Source of the DNA: Shewanella mangrovi
GTDB lineage: Bacteria > Pseudomonadota > Gammaproteobacteria > Enterobacterales > Shewanellaceae
Direction: 5' to 3'
Length of the DNA stretch: 64,000 nt
Assembly (NCBI RefSeq): GCF_000753795.1
Contig: NZ_JPEO01000004.1
Location: 124,001-188,000 of the forward strand
Shown here piece after piece: positions 39,145 to 46,700 of the stretch. Under the pieces are notes generated by a model. That model searched no databases. It worked only from the letters and a program-made list of their open reading frames with translations, and was not told where the DNA came from. Position 1 is the first letter of the stretch. Every line of letters begins with the position of its first letter. Made by a program: the position numbers and the translations under genes.

Positions 39145-39879
39145 ATGGACATTGTCAGTTGGTTTGATATCAACAATACGCTGGTGACAATCCCGCTCGG
39201 TGGCGGTTATGCCATGTCATGGATTGAAGCGGTCGGCACGGTATTTGGCTTGCTATGTATCTGGCTCGCCAGCCAAGAAAAAACCATTAACTATCCGTTT
39301 GGGTTAGTCAACGTCACTTTGTTTGCGGTGATTTTCTTTCAAATTCAACTGTATGGTTTGCTATTACTGCAGCTGTTTTTCTTCTGCGCCAATGTGTATG
39401 GCTGGTATGCCTGGACCCATCCGAGCGACGGCGGCAAACCGCTGCAAGTGCGTTGGTTATCGCGTCAGCGCTTATTGCTGACTGTGGGCATCGCCATTGC
39501 CGCGGTAGGCTTGCTCACCCGTTATATCGATCCCGTGTTTGCCACGCTAGCCACTTGTACTGTTGATACGCTCAACCTGCTCGGTGCCAATATCGCCATG
39601 CCTGATTTGAAGCCTGATGAATTCCCGCTATGGGATGCGATGATCACAGTGTTGTCGCTGATTGCCCAAGTGCTGATGACCCGCAAATATGTGGAAAACT
39701 GGTGGCTGTGGGTGCTGGTTAACTTGATCAGCATCGGTGTTTATGCCGCGCAAGGCGTCTATGCCATGGCGATTGAATACACGATTTTGCTATTTATTGC
39801 TGGCAATGGCGCCCGTGAATGGATGGCGACGGCTAAACAAAATGGTAGCCGTGCCGCTCACACCACAGGAGGCTGCTAA
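39145..39879 (+). CDS. pnuC: PnuC-family nicotinamide riboside transporter
   Basis: A 244-residue membrane protein with about seven helices. PnuC proteins let nicotinamide riboside diffuse into the cell, trapped there by phosphorylation. The segment INYPFGLVNVTLFAVIFFQI with downstream NVYGWYAWTHP is the PnuC signature, and ENWWLWVLVNLISIGVY is typical of the second half-repeat. It overlaps by one base the nucleoside phosphorylase gene, which suggests salvage of an imported nucleoside. Related PnuT (thiamine) and PnuN (deoxynucleoside) transporters exist, but no thiamine riboswitch was seen upstream. Confidence 0.87.
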   Translation: MDIVSWFDINNTLVTIPLGGGYAMSWIEAVGTVFGLLCIWLASQEKTINYPFGLVNVTLFAVIFFQIQLYGLLLLQLFFFCANVYGWYAWTHPSDGGKPLQVRWLSRQRLLLTVGIAIAAVGLLTRYIDPVFATLATCTVDTLNLLGANIAMPDLKPDEFPLWDAMITVLSLIAQVLMTRKYVENWWLWVLVNLISIGVYAAQGVYAMAIEYTILLFIAGNGAREWMATAKQNGSRAAHTTGGC

Positions 39880-40613
39880 TGATGGTACAACCGCATATTT
39901 TGTTAACCCCTGAGCAAGTCAGCGAACGGGTGATTTTGTGTGGCGATCCGGCGCGGGTAAACCGCATTGCGGTGTTACTCAGCGATGTAAAACCGTTAGC
40001 GAGCAATCGTGAGTTCACCAGTGTGACCGGCGAACTGCATGGTAAACGCATTACCGTTTGCAGCACTGGCATTGGTGCGCCGTCGGCGATTATCGCCTTA
40101 GAAGAGCTGGTCAAATGTGGCGCGAAATACATTGTGCGGGTGGGGTCGGCAGGCGCCTATCAATCACATATCGCGCTGGGGGATTTGATCATTGCCGAGG
40201 CGGCGGTGCGCGATGATGGCGGCAGCGCCAGTTATGTGCCGAGCAATTTCCCGGCGTTAGCGAATCGTCAGTTAGTCAATGGCCTGTGTGACTTCATGCA
40301 TCACCAAGCAGAAAATTATCATTGTGGTCTGGTGCGTTCCCATGACAGTTTTTACATCGATAACGAGTTAGATGTGTGCCGCAAATGGCATCATCTCGGC
40401 GTGCTTGGCGCCGATATGGAAACCGCTGCGCTGCTGACGGTTGGGCGGCTACGCCATGTGGCCGTGGCTTCGGTGCTCAACAACGTGGTGCTTTATGGTG
40501 AAGATGTTGCGCAGGGCATTAATGATTATGTCAGCGCCGAAAAAGCCATGATGCATGGTGAATTGTTGGCGGCCAGAGCTGCGCTGGCAGCATTAGTAAA
40601 TCACTGCAGCTGA
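39879..40613 (+). CDS. Nucleoside phosphorylase (PNP/UDP family)
   Basis: A 244-residue phosphorylase of the purine nucleoside/uridine phosphorylase superfamily. It cleaves a nucleoside with phosphate to base and ribose-1-phosphate. Visible motifs: VILCGDPARVNRIA near the start (phosphate binding), STGIGAPSAIIALEEL, IVRVGSAGAY and GADMETAALLTVG, the Met-Glu pair that holds the ribose. The overlap with pnuC suggests that the imported compound, perhaps nicotinamide riboside, is the substrate; that is inference. Two adjacent ATG codons could start it. Confidence 0.85.
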   Translation: MMVQPHILLTPEQVSERVILCGDPARVNRIAVLLSDVKPLASNREFTSVTGELHGKRITVCSTGIGAPSAIIALEELVKCGAKYIVRVGSAGAYQSHIALGDLIIAEAAVRDDGGSASYVPSNFPALANRQLVNGLCDFMHHQAENYHCGLVRSHDSFYIDNELDVCRKWHHLGVLGADMETAALLTVGRLRHVAVASVLNNVVLYGEDVAQGINDYVSAEKAMMHGELLAARAALAALVNHCS

Positions 40614-41200
40614 TTATTCGAAATAAGCGAATTTTTTTGTTGGATAGCCACTTTCCTTGCTGCCATTCGCATTATGTTATTATAGGTATAATACCAAAAA
40701 CTAATTGACAATTTATTTTCATTTTATGTTGATTTAGCTGCGACTGATTTTCGTTAAGTAGATTTTTGTGTTTTCTAGTTCGTTAATTTAAAAGTTATTT
40801 TTGTGTTGATGCTGATTTTTATTTGTAAAAGTGCATCAAGTTCAGTCTTATCTCTGCTCATTGCAATTGTTCGCTCTTGATAAGCTTTGCCTGCTGATGG
40901 CGGATATTCTGGATGCGATAAACAGGTTTAATCTTTCTATAAAATAGAAAGATAACATGTAAAAAACGCAATATTATTTTGACCATAGCAGCGCTATTTT
41001 TGTGATCAAGTTAACAAAACGCGCTGCTTGTGGTGAATACTCCTGTCAAGGTATAGCTTCTGTGGCGCGTTCTCTCAGCTTGCCGCTTGGCGAAGGGTGC
41101 AAGCATTCAGCACACCTACTCAATATGCTGGCCACAAAGGCTGGCCCCAAGCACTAGCAAGCCTATCTTTTATCCTTTTGCAGTCAAGGAAGGTGCCATC
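40614..41200. other. Long AT-rich intergenic region before the alcohol dehydrogenase gene
   Basis: A 587-base gap, AT-rich in its first 400 bases, with no convincing coding frame. It holds a CRP-like site at 41001-41016 and probably the promoter of the downstream gene. The frame of that gene is open from 41087, but the part before 41201 has no dehydrogenase resemblance. I see no RNA gene, though a regulatory leader cannot be excluded. Confidence 0.5.
41001..41016 (+). promoter_or_regulatory. CRP-like binding site upstream of the alcohol dehydrogenase gene
   Basis: TGTGATCAAGTTAACA fits the CRP core TGTGA-N6-TCACA with one mismatch in ten, 185 bases before the ATG. In Shewanella, CRP controls many anaerobic and carbon genes. 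This is a pattern match only. Confidence 0.45.
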
Positions 41201-42325
41201 ATGAGTTCTCAAGCTTTTTATGATATCCGCGCAGCCGTTACTCGCGAACAGAGTGCGCCATTTGTTATTGAAGACGCGCGTATTCGTGCGCCCAAGAATG
41301 ACGAAGTTTTGGTAAAAATCCTCGCTACCGGTATGTGCCATACCGATATGATCGTACGTGATCAATACTATCCCGTACCATTGCCTGCTGTGCTTGGTCA
41401 CGAAGGTGCAGGGATTGTTGAAGCGGTGGGCCCTAACGTAAAAGACATCCAAGTGGGTGACCACGTCGTCCTGACCTATGGCTATTGCAGCCACTGTCAT
41501 CAGTGTTCAGATGGTCATGCGGCTTACTGCGATGAGTTTTATCCGCGTAACTTCCAAGGTACTGGCATGGATGGCGAAACCGCATTGCAAGACGCCAAAG
41601 GTGAACCTTTGCATGATCACTTTTTCGCGCAGTCGTCTTTTGCAACTTACGCTTTGAGTCTGGAAAACAACGCCGTTAAAGTCCCTGCGGATGCACCACT
41701 GGAACTGCTTGGCCCATTGGGTTGCGGTATTCAAACCGGTGCTGGTGCAGTGATTAACTCGTTGAAAGTCACTCCGGGCAGCAGCTTTGTATCTTTTGGT
41801 GCCGGTGCGGTCGGCTTGTCAGCCGTACTCGCGGCTCGCGTTGCTGGTGCAACCACCATTATCGCGGTAGACGTAGTGCCATCACGCCTTGAACTGGCGT
41901 TAGAACTGGGCGCTACTCACGTGATCAACAGTAAAGATGAAGATCCAGTCGCGCGCATTAAAGAGATCACCAATGGTGGTACTAAGTTTGCGCTGGAATC
42001 TACCGGCCGCCCACAAGTATTGCGTCAAGGTATTGATTCACTTGGTTTGTTGGGGGCTATCGGTGTGGTTGGTGCGCCTAAACTGGGTACTGATTCAACC
42101 TTTGATGTCAACGATGTATTGCTTGGCGGTAAAACCATTCGCGGTATTGTGGAAGGTGACTCCAACCCTAAACAATTCATTCCACTGCTGGTTGAACTGT
42201 ATCAACAAGGTCGTTTCCCATTCGATAAGTTGGTGAAATTCTACGACTTCGACCAAATCAACGAAGCTGCAGCGGACAGTGAAAGAGGGGTAACACTGAA
42301 GCCGATTGTGCGCATCAGTCAATAA
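41201..42325 (+). CDS. Zinc-dependent alcohol dehydrogenase (aryl/benzyl-alcohol type)
   Basis: A 374-residue NAD-dependent medium-chain dehydrogenase that interconverts alcohols and aldehydes. The ATG at 41201 has a CAAGGAAGG ribosome-binding site. Catalytic zinc ligands are C46 (GMCHTD), H67-E68 (GHEGAGIVE) and C175 (GPLGCGIQTGAG). Structural zinc is bound by C96, C99, C102 and C110. The nucleotide loop is FGAGAVGLSAVLAARVAG. The longer glutathione-independent layout and sequence style resemble XylB-type aryl-alcohol dehydrogenases. It is a single-gene unit with its own terminator. Confidence 0.92.
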   Translation: MSSQAFYDIRAAVTREQSAPFVIEDARIRAPKNDEVLVKILATGMCHTDMIVRDQYYPVPLPAVLGHEGAGIVEAVGPNVKDIQVGDHVVLTYGYCSHCHQCSDGHAAYCDEFYPRNFQGTGMDGETALQDAKGEPLHDHFFAQSSFATYALSLENNAVKVPADAPLELLGPLGCGIQTGAGAVINSLKVTPGSSFVSFGAGAVGLSAVLAARVAGATTIIAVDVVPSRLELALELGATHVINSKDEDPVARIKEITNGGTKFALESTGRPQVLRQGIDSLGLLGAIGVVGAPKLGTDSTFDVNDVLLGGKTIRGIVEGDSNPKQFIPLLVELYQQGRFPFDKLVKFYDFDQINEAAADSERGVTLKPIVRISQ

Positions 42326-42345
42326 TCCGCAGCAATAGCGTTAGC

Positions 42346-42372
42346 AAAGGAAGCCAGCAGGCTTCCTTTTTT
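42346..42372 (+). terminator. Terminator after the alcohol dehydrogenase gene
   Basis: Perfect 10-bp stem AAAGGAAGCC-AGCA-GGCTTCCTTT followed by a T run, 20 bases past the stop. Confidence 0.92.
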
Positions 42373-42430
42373 ATGCGCTGGTTTTTGTGAGCTTGTTAGA
42401 AATTCAGCAGTGACAATCAAAAAAATAATT

Positions 42431-42467
42431 GGCATATGCTATTAATTGCAATATATATGGCATATGC
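42431..42467. promoter_or_regulatory. Paired GGCATATGC palindromes upstream of the NifX-like gene
   Basis: Two identical GGCATATGC elements (42431-42439 and 42459-42467), each containing the palindrome GCATATGC, lie 28 bases apart in an AT-rich stretch 64 bases before the start. This spacing (close to three helical turns) and self-symmetry look like a dimeric repressor or activator operator; no regulator is identified. Confidence 0.55.
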
Positions 42468-42530
42468 AAATAATTATCGGTGGCTGGGATAGCAATAGGC
42501 GTAATCTCAGCGCATCGTTAAGGAGCCAAG

Positions 42531-43040
42531 ATGATCACTGCTATACCCATGTCGGGCGACAAGATTGCCGGCCATTTCAGCAAGGCTGAAACTTTCCTGT
42601 TTATCAATGAACAAGGTACGGCACTCGCTCAAGAAGTTAATCCAGGTCTGAGTGACGGATGCGCAGGCAAAGCACAGATTTTGGCACTCCTGCAGCAACA
42701 ACAGGTGACACGCGTGATCGTGCGGAATATCGGTGAACGCCTGCTATCCCGTCTGCTGGATGCCCAATTTAAAGTGTTTCAAATCGGCTCCAGTCGTTGG
42801 GATAGCGCCGAATTTCTTGCAGATGCACCGCGCTATCTATTACCGCTTACTGACGCATCACAAGGACGTCCTTCGGTTAACTATCAACGTAAGCAGGCAG
42901 AAGGTGGCTGTGGCTGTGAGCATGATGATCAGCATGCTTGTTGCCAACAGCAAGCTCATCACGCTGCCAGCGAACAAGGTCACGTTCCATGCTGCCAACG
43001 ACGTTCAGCTGCAGCTCGGCAACACTGCTGTCAGCATTAG
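42531..43040 (+). CDS. NifX/NafY-family protein with Cys/His-rich tail
   Basis: A 169-residue protein. Residues 1 to about 110 form a dinitrogenase iron-molybdenum cofactor-binding domain (IPMSGDKIAGHFSKAETFLF, GLSDGCAGKAQIL, VIVRNIGERLLSRLLDAQFK). The family carries iron-sulfur or metal clusters and also occurs in organisms without nitrogenase. The last 45 residues hold eight Cys and seven His (GGCGCEHDD, HACCQQQAHH, VPCCQRR, QHCCQH), a probable metal or persulfide-binding tail. It precedes the persulfide reductase gene, with its own terminator between them. No nif genes are in the window. Confidence 0.8.
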   Translation: MITAIPMSGDKIAGHFSKAETFLFINEQGTALAQEVNPGLSDGCAGKAQILALLQQQQVTRVIVRNIGERLLSRLLDAQFKVFQIGSSRWDSAEFLADAPRYLLPLTDASQGRPSVNYQRKQAEGGCGCEHDDQHACCQQQAHHAASEQGHVPCCQRRSAAARQHCCQH

Positions 43041-43062
43041 ATTCCCTGTGCTTTGCACGCTT

Positions 43063-43095
43063 GTGCGGTCATTCCTTCGGTGGCCGCACTTTTTT
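43063..43095 (+). terminator. Terminator after the NifX-like gene
   Basis: GTGCGGTCA / TGGCCGCAC stem (one G-U pair) with a TTCCTTCGG loop and a T6 run, starting 23 bases past the stop. Confidence 0.85.
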
Positions 43096-43272
43096 CGTTA
43101 TCGCTATTTTAGTTATTCATAAAATAAATCTAATGTAGAAAATTCTTTTGGAATCTGCCAACATCAAGCCTTTAGCAATATGCTGCTCCAGTAATTTTAT
43201 TGTGGTTCTCGCTGGCCAAAATGTCGCCAGCCCTTCAGCTGGAACAGCATCAATCATTAAACAGGAGTGTGT

Positions 43273-44976
43273 ATGACTCGAATCGTGATTATTGGAGGCG
43301 TCGCCGGTGGTGCTTCAGCCGCCGCCCGTGCCCGTCGTATGGATGAACACGCTGAGATTATTATGTTAGAGCGTGGCGAATTTGTGTCATTTGCAAACTG
43401 TGGCTTGCCGTATCACATTGGTGGCGAAATCGAGTCGCGTAATGCCCTGTTGTTGCAAACGCCTGATAGCTTTAAGCAGCGTTTTAATGTGGATGTGCGC
43501 GTGTTTAGTGAAGTGGTTGCGATTGATCGGTTCGACAAGACGGTCACGGTTAAACCGATGAACGGTGAATCGTATACGTTAACTTACGACAAGTTACTCT
43601 TAAGCCCGGGCGCCGCCCCCGTCAAACCTCCGATTAGCGGTATCGACAATCCGCATGTATTCACGCTGCGCAATATTGCCGATATGGACGCTATTTTAGC
43701 GGTTATGGCCACGCAAAAGCCGCGACATGCCACGGTCGTTGGCGGCGGATTTATCGGATTGGAGATGGCCGAAGCGCTGAAACATCGGGGCCTAAATGTG
43801 GCATTGGTGGAGCTGTCAGCGCAAGTGATGGCGCCTGTCGATCCTGAAATGGCCAATATGCTGCACCAAAAATTGGTGAGTCATGGCATTGAGTTACACC
43901 TTAATACTGGGCTGGAGGCGGTAACGCCCATTGAACAGCATGCGGTCGAAGCTGAGGCGATGGATCAATATGACGTTGCTGAACCTGCACAACATGCGCT
44001 CAAGCTCACGCTATCACGTGGACAACTGCAAACCGACGTAGTGATTTTAGCGATCGGAGTACGTCCTGAAACCCTGCTGGTCAGTGCTGCTGGCATCGCC
44101 TTGGGCGAACGCGGAGGCATCAAGGTCAATAGCAGTATGCAGACCTCGGATCCCGATATCTACGCGGTCGGTGACGCGGTGGAAACCGCAGATTTTGTCA
44201 CTGGTGATGCTGCCTTAGTGCCATTGGCTGGGCCTGCTAACCGACAAGGCCGTATCGCGGCCGACAATATGCTTGGCGGCGATAAACATTACCAAGGTAC
44301 CCAAGGTACTGCCATTTGTAAGCTGTTCGATATGGCGATAGCTAGCACCGGGCACAACGAAAAAAGCTTGAAACGTTTGGGCATTAACTATGAAAAGGTC
44401 TATGTGCATGCCGCAAGTCATGCCAGCTATTATCCCGGCGCCCATCCAGTGACCTTAAAACTGCTGTTTGCACCTGTAAGTGGCAAGATTTTGGGCGCTC
44501 AGGCGGCGGGAATAGACGGTATCGATAAGCGCATTGATGTGCTGGCAGTGGCACAACGCGCCGGACTGAGTGTGCGTGAGCTACAAGATCTCGAACTCAC
44601 CTATGCACCGCCGTTTGGGTCTGCACGGGATGTGATCAATCAGGCGGGCATGGTTGCCACCAACGTGCTCGACGGCGTCGATCCTGTGTGTCAGGTCGAA
44701 GATGTGTTGGCCATGACCGACGAGCAGTTGTTGCTTGATGTCCGTAATCCACCAGAACTGACCAAGATCGGCGCGTTTCCAAACGCCATCAATATTCCAT
44801 TGGATCAGTTACGCCAACGTCTGGACGAGTTACCTAAGGATAAAGAGATTTTGGTGACCTGTATGGTGGGACTGCGCGGACACGTGGCCAGCCGCATGCT
44901 GCAACAACATGGTTTTACAGTGAAAAATCTTACCGGTGGCTATAAAACTTACCAGATGAGTACTGCTCAATACTGA
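43273..44976 (+). CDS. CoA-disulfide/NADH-dependent persulfide reductase with rhodanese domain
   Basis: A 567-residue flavoprotein like the NADH-dependent persulfide reductase (Npsr) studied in Shewanella loihica, which reduces polysulfide or CoA-persulfide. The ATG at 43273 follows ACAGGAG. Parts in order: FAD-binding IIGGVAGGASAAARARR (about 6-22), redox-active C43 in FANCGLPYHIGG, NAD-binding VVGGGFIGLEMAEAL (about 156-170), dimerisation domain, and a C-terminal rhodanese domain (about 475-567) with its active Cys at 530 (TCMVGLRGH). Both key cysteines sit where Npsr has them. It likely serves sulfur-compound respiration or detoxification. Confidence 0.9.
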   Translation: MTRIVIIGGVAGGASAAARARRMDEHAEIIMLERGEFVSFANCGLPYHIGGEIESRNALLLQTPDSFKQRFNVDVRVFSEVVAIDRFDKTVTVKPMNGESYTLTYDKLLLSPGAAPVKPPISGIDNPHVFTLRNIADMDAILAVMATQKPRHATVVGGGFIGLEMAEALKHRGLNVALVELSAQVMAPVDPEMANMLHQKLVSHGIELHLNTGLEAVTPIEQHAVEAEAMDQYDVAEPAQHALKLTLSRGQLQTDVVILAIGVRPETLLVSAAGIALGERGGIKVNSSMQTSDPDIYAVGDAVETADFVTGDAALVPLAGPANRQGRIAADNMLGGDKHYQGTQGTAICKLFDMAIASTGHNEKSLKRLGINYEKVYVHAASHASYYPGAHPVTLKLLFAPVSGKILGAQAAGIDGIDKRIDVLAVAQRAGLSVRELQDLELTYAPPFGSARDVINQAGMVATNVLDGVDPVCQVEDVLAMTDEQLLLDVRNPPELTKIGAFPNAINIPLDQLRQRLDELPKDKEILVTCMVGLRGHVASRMLQQHGFTVKNLTGGYKTYQMSTAQY

Positions 44977-44997
44977 GGTGAGAAGCCAGCAATACCA

Positions 44998-45026
44998 CAG
45001 CTACTCGCTTGAGTGGCTGTTTTTTT
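44998..45026 (+). terminator. Terminator between the persulfide reductase and thioesterase genes
   Basis: CAGCTACTC-GCTT-GAGTGGCTG (one G-U pair) followed by seven T residues, 21 bases past the reductase stop. It separates the two genes transcriptionally. Confidence 0.82.
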
Positions 45027-45038
45027 AAGGAGAGGGGA

Positions 45039-45515
45039 ATGAAACGCCAACGCGCCGAAAGCCATCGTCATTGCGTGGTATGTGCTGCACCAGAGCAAAA
45101 TCCTGCATCGCTGAATGTGGTGTTTAAACAACTGCAGCCGCAGCAGGTTCAGGCACGTTTTACGGTGGAGGCGCAGTATCAGGGCTATCAAGGGGTGTTA
45201 CATGGGGGGATTGCCGCAACCTTGCTGGATGCGGCAATGACTCAATGTTTATTACAGCAAGGGGTAGAAGCCATGACCGCCAGTATGGAGGTGCGTTATC
45301 ACCAGCCGATCGCCGTGGGTAGCCGATTGACTGTGATTGGCCGACAACTGGCGCGTAAGCGGTCACTCTATCTGATGGAGGCTGAAATCGTCACCAACGG
45401 TCAATGTTATGCCAGCGCTCATGGCAAATTTATGTTACCCGCGGCGCAGGATGGTCAGCGCAATACCCCCTTAGCTCAATGTGCACCTGAGGGGGTTAGC
45501 TTCGACGCGGCTTAA
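45039..45515 (+). CDS. PaaI-type hotdog thioesterase
   Basis: A 158-residue hotdog-fold thioesterase. The ATG at 45039 follows AAGGAGAGG; the frame is open ten codons upstream without support. The family motif HGGIAATLLDAAMT at about residues 57-70 supplies the central helix and catalytic Asp, and MTASMEVRYHQPI with AEIVTNGQCYASAHGKFM follow. The N-terminal HRHCVVCAAPEQNPASL has two Cys typical of a subgroup. The substrate is an acyl-CoA of unknown kind. Its last four bases overlap the convergent methyltransferase gene. Confidence 0.85.
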   Translation: MKRQRAESHRHCVVCAAPEQNPASLNVVFKQLQPQQVQARFTVEAQYQGYQGVLHGGIAATLLDAAMTQCLLQQGVEAMTASMEVRYHQPIAVGSRLTVIGRQLARKRSLYLMEAEIVTNGQCYASAHGKFMLPAAQDGQRNTPLAQCAPEGVSFDAA

Positions 45516-46318
45516 AACTGCACCACATCCCAATAAACCAGTGCCCAGTCTTTGGTTGGCGTTACCAGCACATCACCCTGACGTTTCTTTTGTTGGTAAT
45601 AATCGAACAGACGTTGCTGTTCATCGGCCGATAACCCGCTCAATGACCAACTGACGCTTTCTGCAAAGGCTTCATAGCTATCGGTTTGATTGCGACAGTT
45701 GGGGCCGCGAATAAAATCGACCTTGGCGTAAATGCCCAATTGATAAAGAATATTCAGCGCAAAAATATAGTTGGGCAGTTCGACAACCGGACGACCAATA
45801 GCACGTTGAATGGCAACATCAACAAAGGATGTGGCGACGGTGTGGGTGGTATAGACCCGCTGCTTAGCCTGATTGTTGAGTTTGAGTAAGGCGGTTTTTA
45901 AGTCAGCCACTAAGGTCGAACGAGACGCCACCGCGATATCGCATTTGGGAATATCGCTCCAATCATCTTCCCAAGCGCGCCGCACAAATTTCACGTTACT
46001 AAGCTGTTGTTGGTCGGCGTAGCGATTTGCAACCTCCAGCATGCCTTGACTGTAATCAACGCCGTATACTTGGCTGAGCTTATCGGCCACATTCAAGCTG
46101 ACGGTGCCTGGGCCACAGCCCATATCTAACAGCGTTTCTGCCCCCGTTAGATCGATTTTGGCCAATAACTGCAACAGATAAGGGTCTTGTTTATTGGCAC
46201 AAAACTCCGCCATCTTCTCAGCGCGACTGTCCCAATGTTCCGGTGCCTTTGTAGTGCGGCCCGCAAGCTGCATCTGTTGTTGGTACAGCGCAGCAAAATC
46301 CAGCTCATCAATTAGCAT
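45512..46318 (-). CDS. Class I SAM-dependent methyltransferase
   Basis: A 268-residue methyltransferase with motif I LLDMGCGPGTVSLNVA (about residues 61-76) and motif post-I VYGVDYSQGMLEVAN. The start at 46318 follows AAGGAG. The remaining sequence, including CDIAVASRSTLVADLK and RVYTTHTVATSFVD, does not tell me the substrate. It is a single gene, convergent with the thioesterase and divergent from the cyclic-di-GMP gene. Confidence 0.82.
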   Translation of the reverse strand: MLIDELDFAALYQQQMQLAGRTTKAPEHWDSRAEKMAEFCANKQDPYLLQLLAKIDLTGAETLLDMGCGPGTVSLNVADKLSQVYGVDYSQGMLEVANRYADQQQLSNVKFVRRAWEDDWSDIPKCDIAVASRSTLVADLKTALLKLNNQAKQRVYTTHTVATSFVDVAIQRAIGRPVVELPNYIFALNILYQLGIYAKVDFIRGPNCRNQTDSYEAFAESVSWSLSGLSADEQQRLFDYYQQKKRQGDVLVTPTKDWALVYWDVVQF

Positions 46319-46700
46319 GCAACAACTCTCCTTGGTTACTCCCCATTGCTAAGGTTTAGTGTGCGCTTTTTGGTGAGCATTTCCTAGCAGTGCCATTTTG
46401 CGGCTGATGGAAAAGATGCGCACCAATGCAGGGCAAGCATCGAAATTTTGCATTAGCGTGGCGCTAACTTCGTGATCTCAATTGCAATTCAACAATTTGT
46501 CCTGTCTATTAATTGAGCCTTAACTAAATATCCCATAGCATCAAAAACTCTGCCTGTTTATTAGCAGCAATCTGTTTTAAACAGTCGTCGCAGACATCGT
46601 CCTTTTGAAGGAATATTCGCCAAGGACAATTACTCATCTAGTGAATGGAGCCAGTCATCAACTCTCAGTCAACTGAGAGTGGGTAACCTAGTGATGGAAT
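46319..46700. other. Divergent intergenic region before the GGDEF-EAL gene
   Basis: A 382-base region between two divergent genes. It contains the perfect inverted repeat described separately at 46661-46680. No coding frame or RNA gene was recognised. Promoters for both genes must lie here, but none is clear enough to place. Confidence 0.5.
46661..46680. promoter_or_regulatory. Perfect inverted repeat before the GGDEF-EAL gene
   Basis: ACTCTCAGT-CA-ACTGAGAGT is a 9-bp perfect dyad with a 2-base centre, ending 20 bases before the ATG. It could be an operator, or a hairpin in the leader covering the ribosome-binding region. There is no T tract after it, so it is not a standard terminator. Confidence 0.6.

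Noticed and set aside
41087..41200. A longer N-terminus for the alcohol dehydrogenase
   Set aside because: The 38 extra codons have no dehydrogenase resemblance, while the ATG at 41201 has a strong CAAGGAAGG ribosome-binding site.
42733..43138. Alternative frames overlapping the NifX-like gene and its terminator
   Set aside because: They cross the terminator hairpin at 43063-43095 and lack translation signals; the NifX-like frame has a good ribosome-binding site and recognisable motifs.
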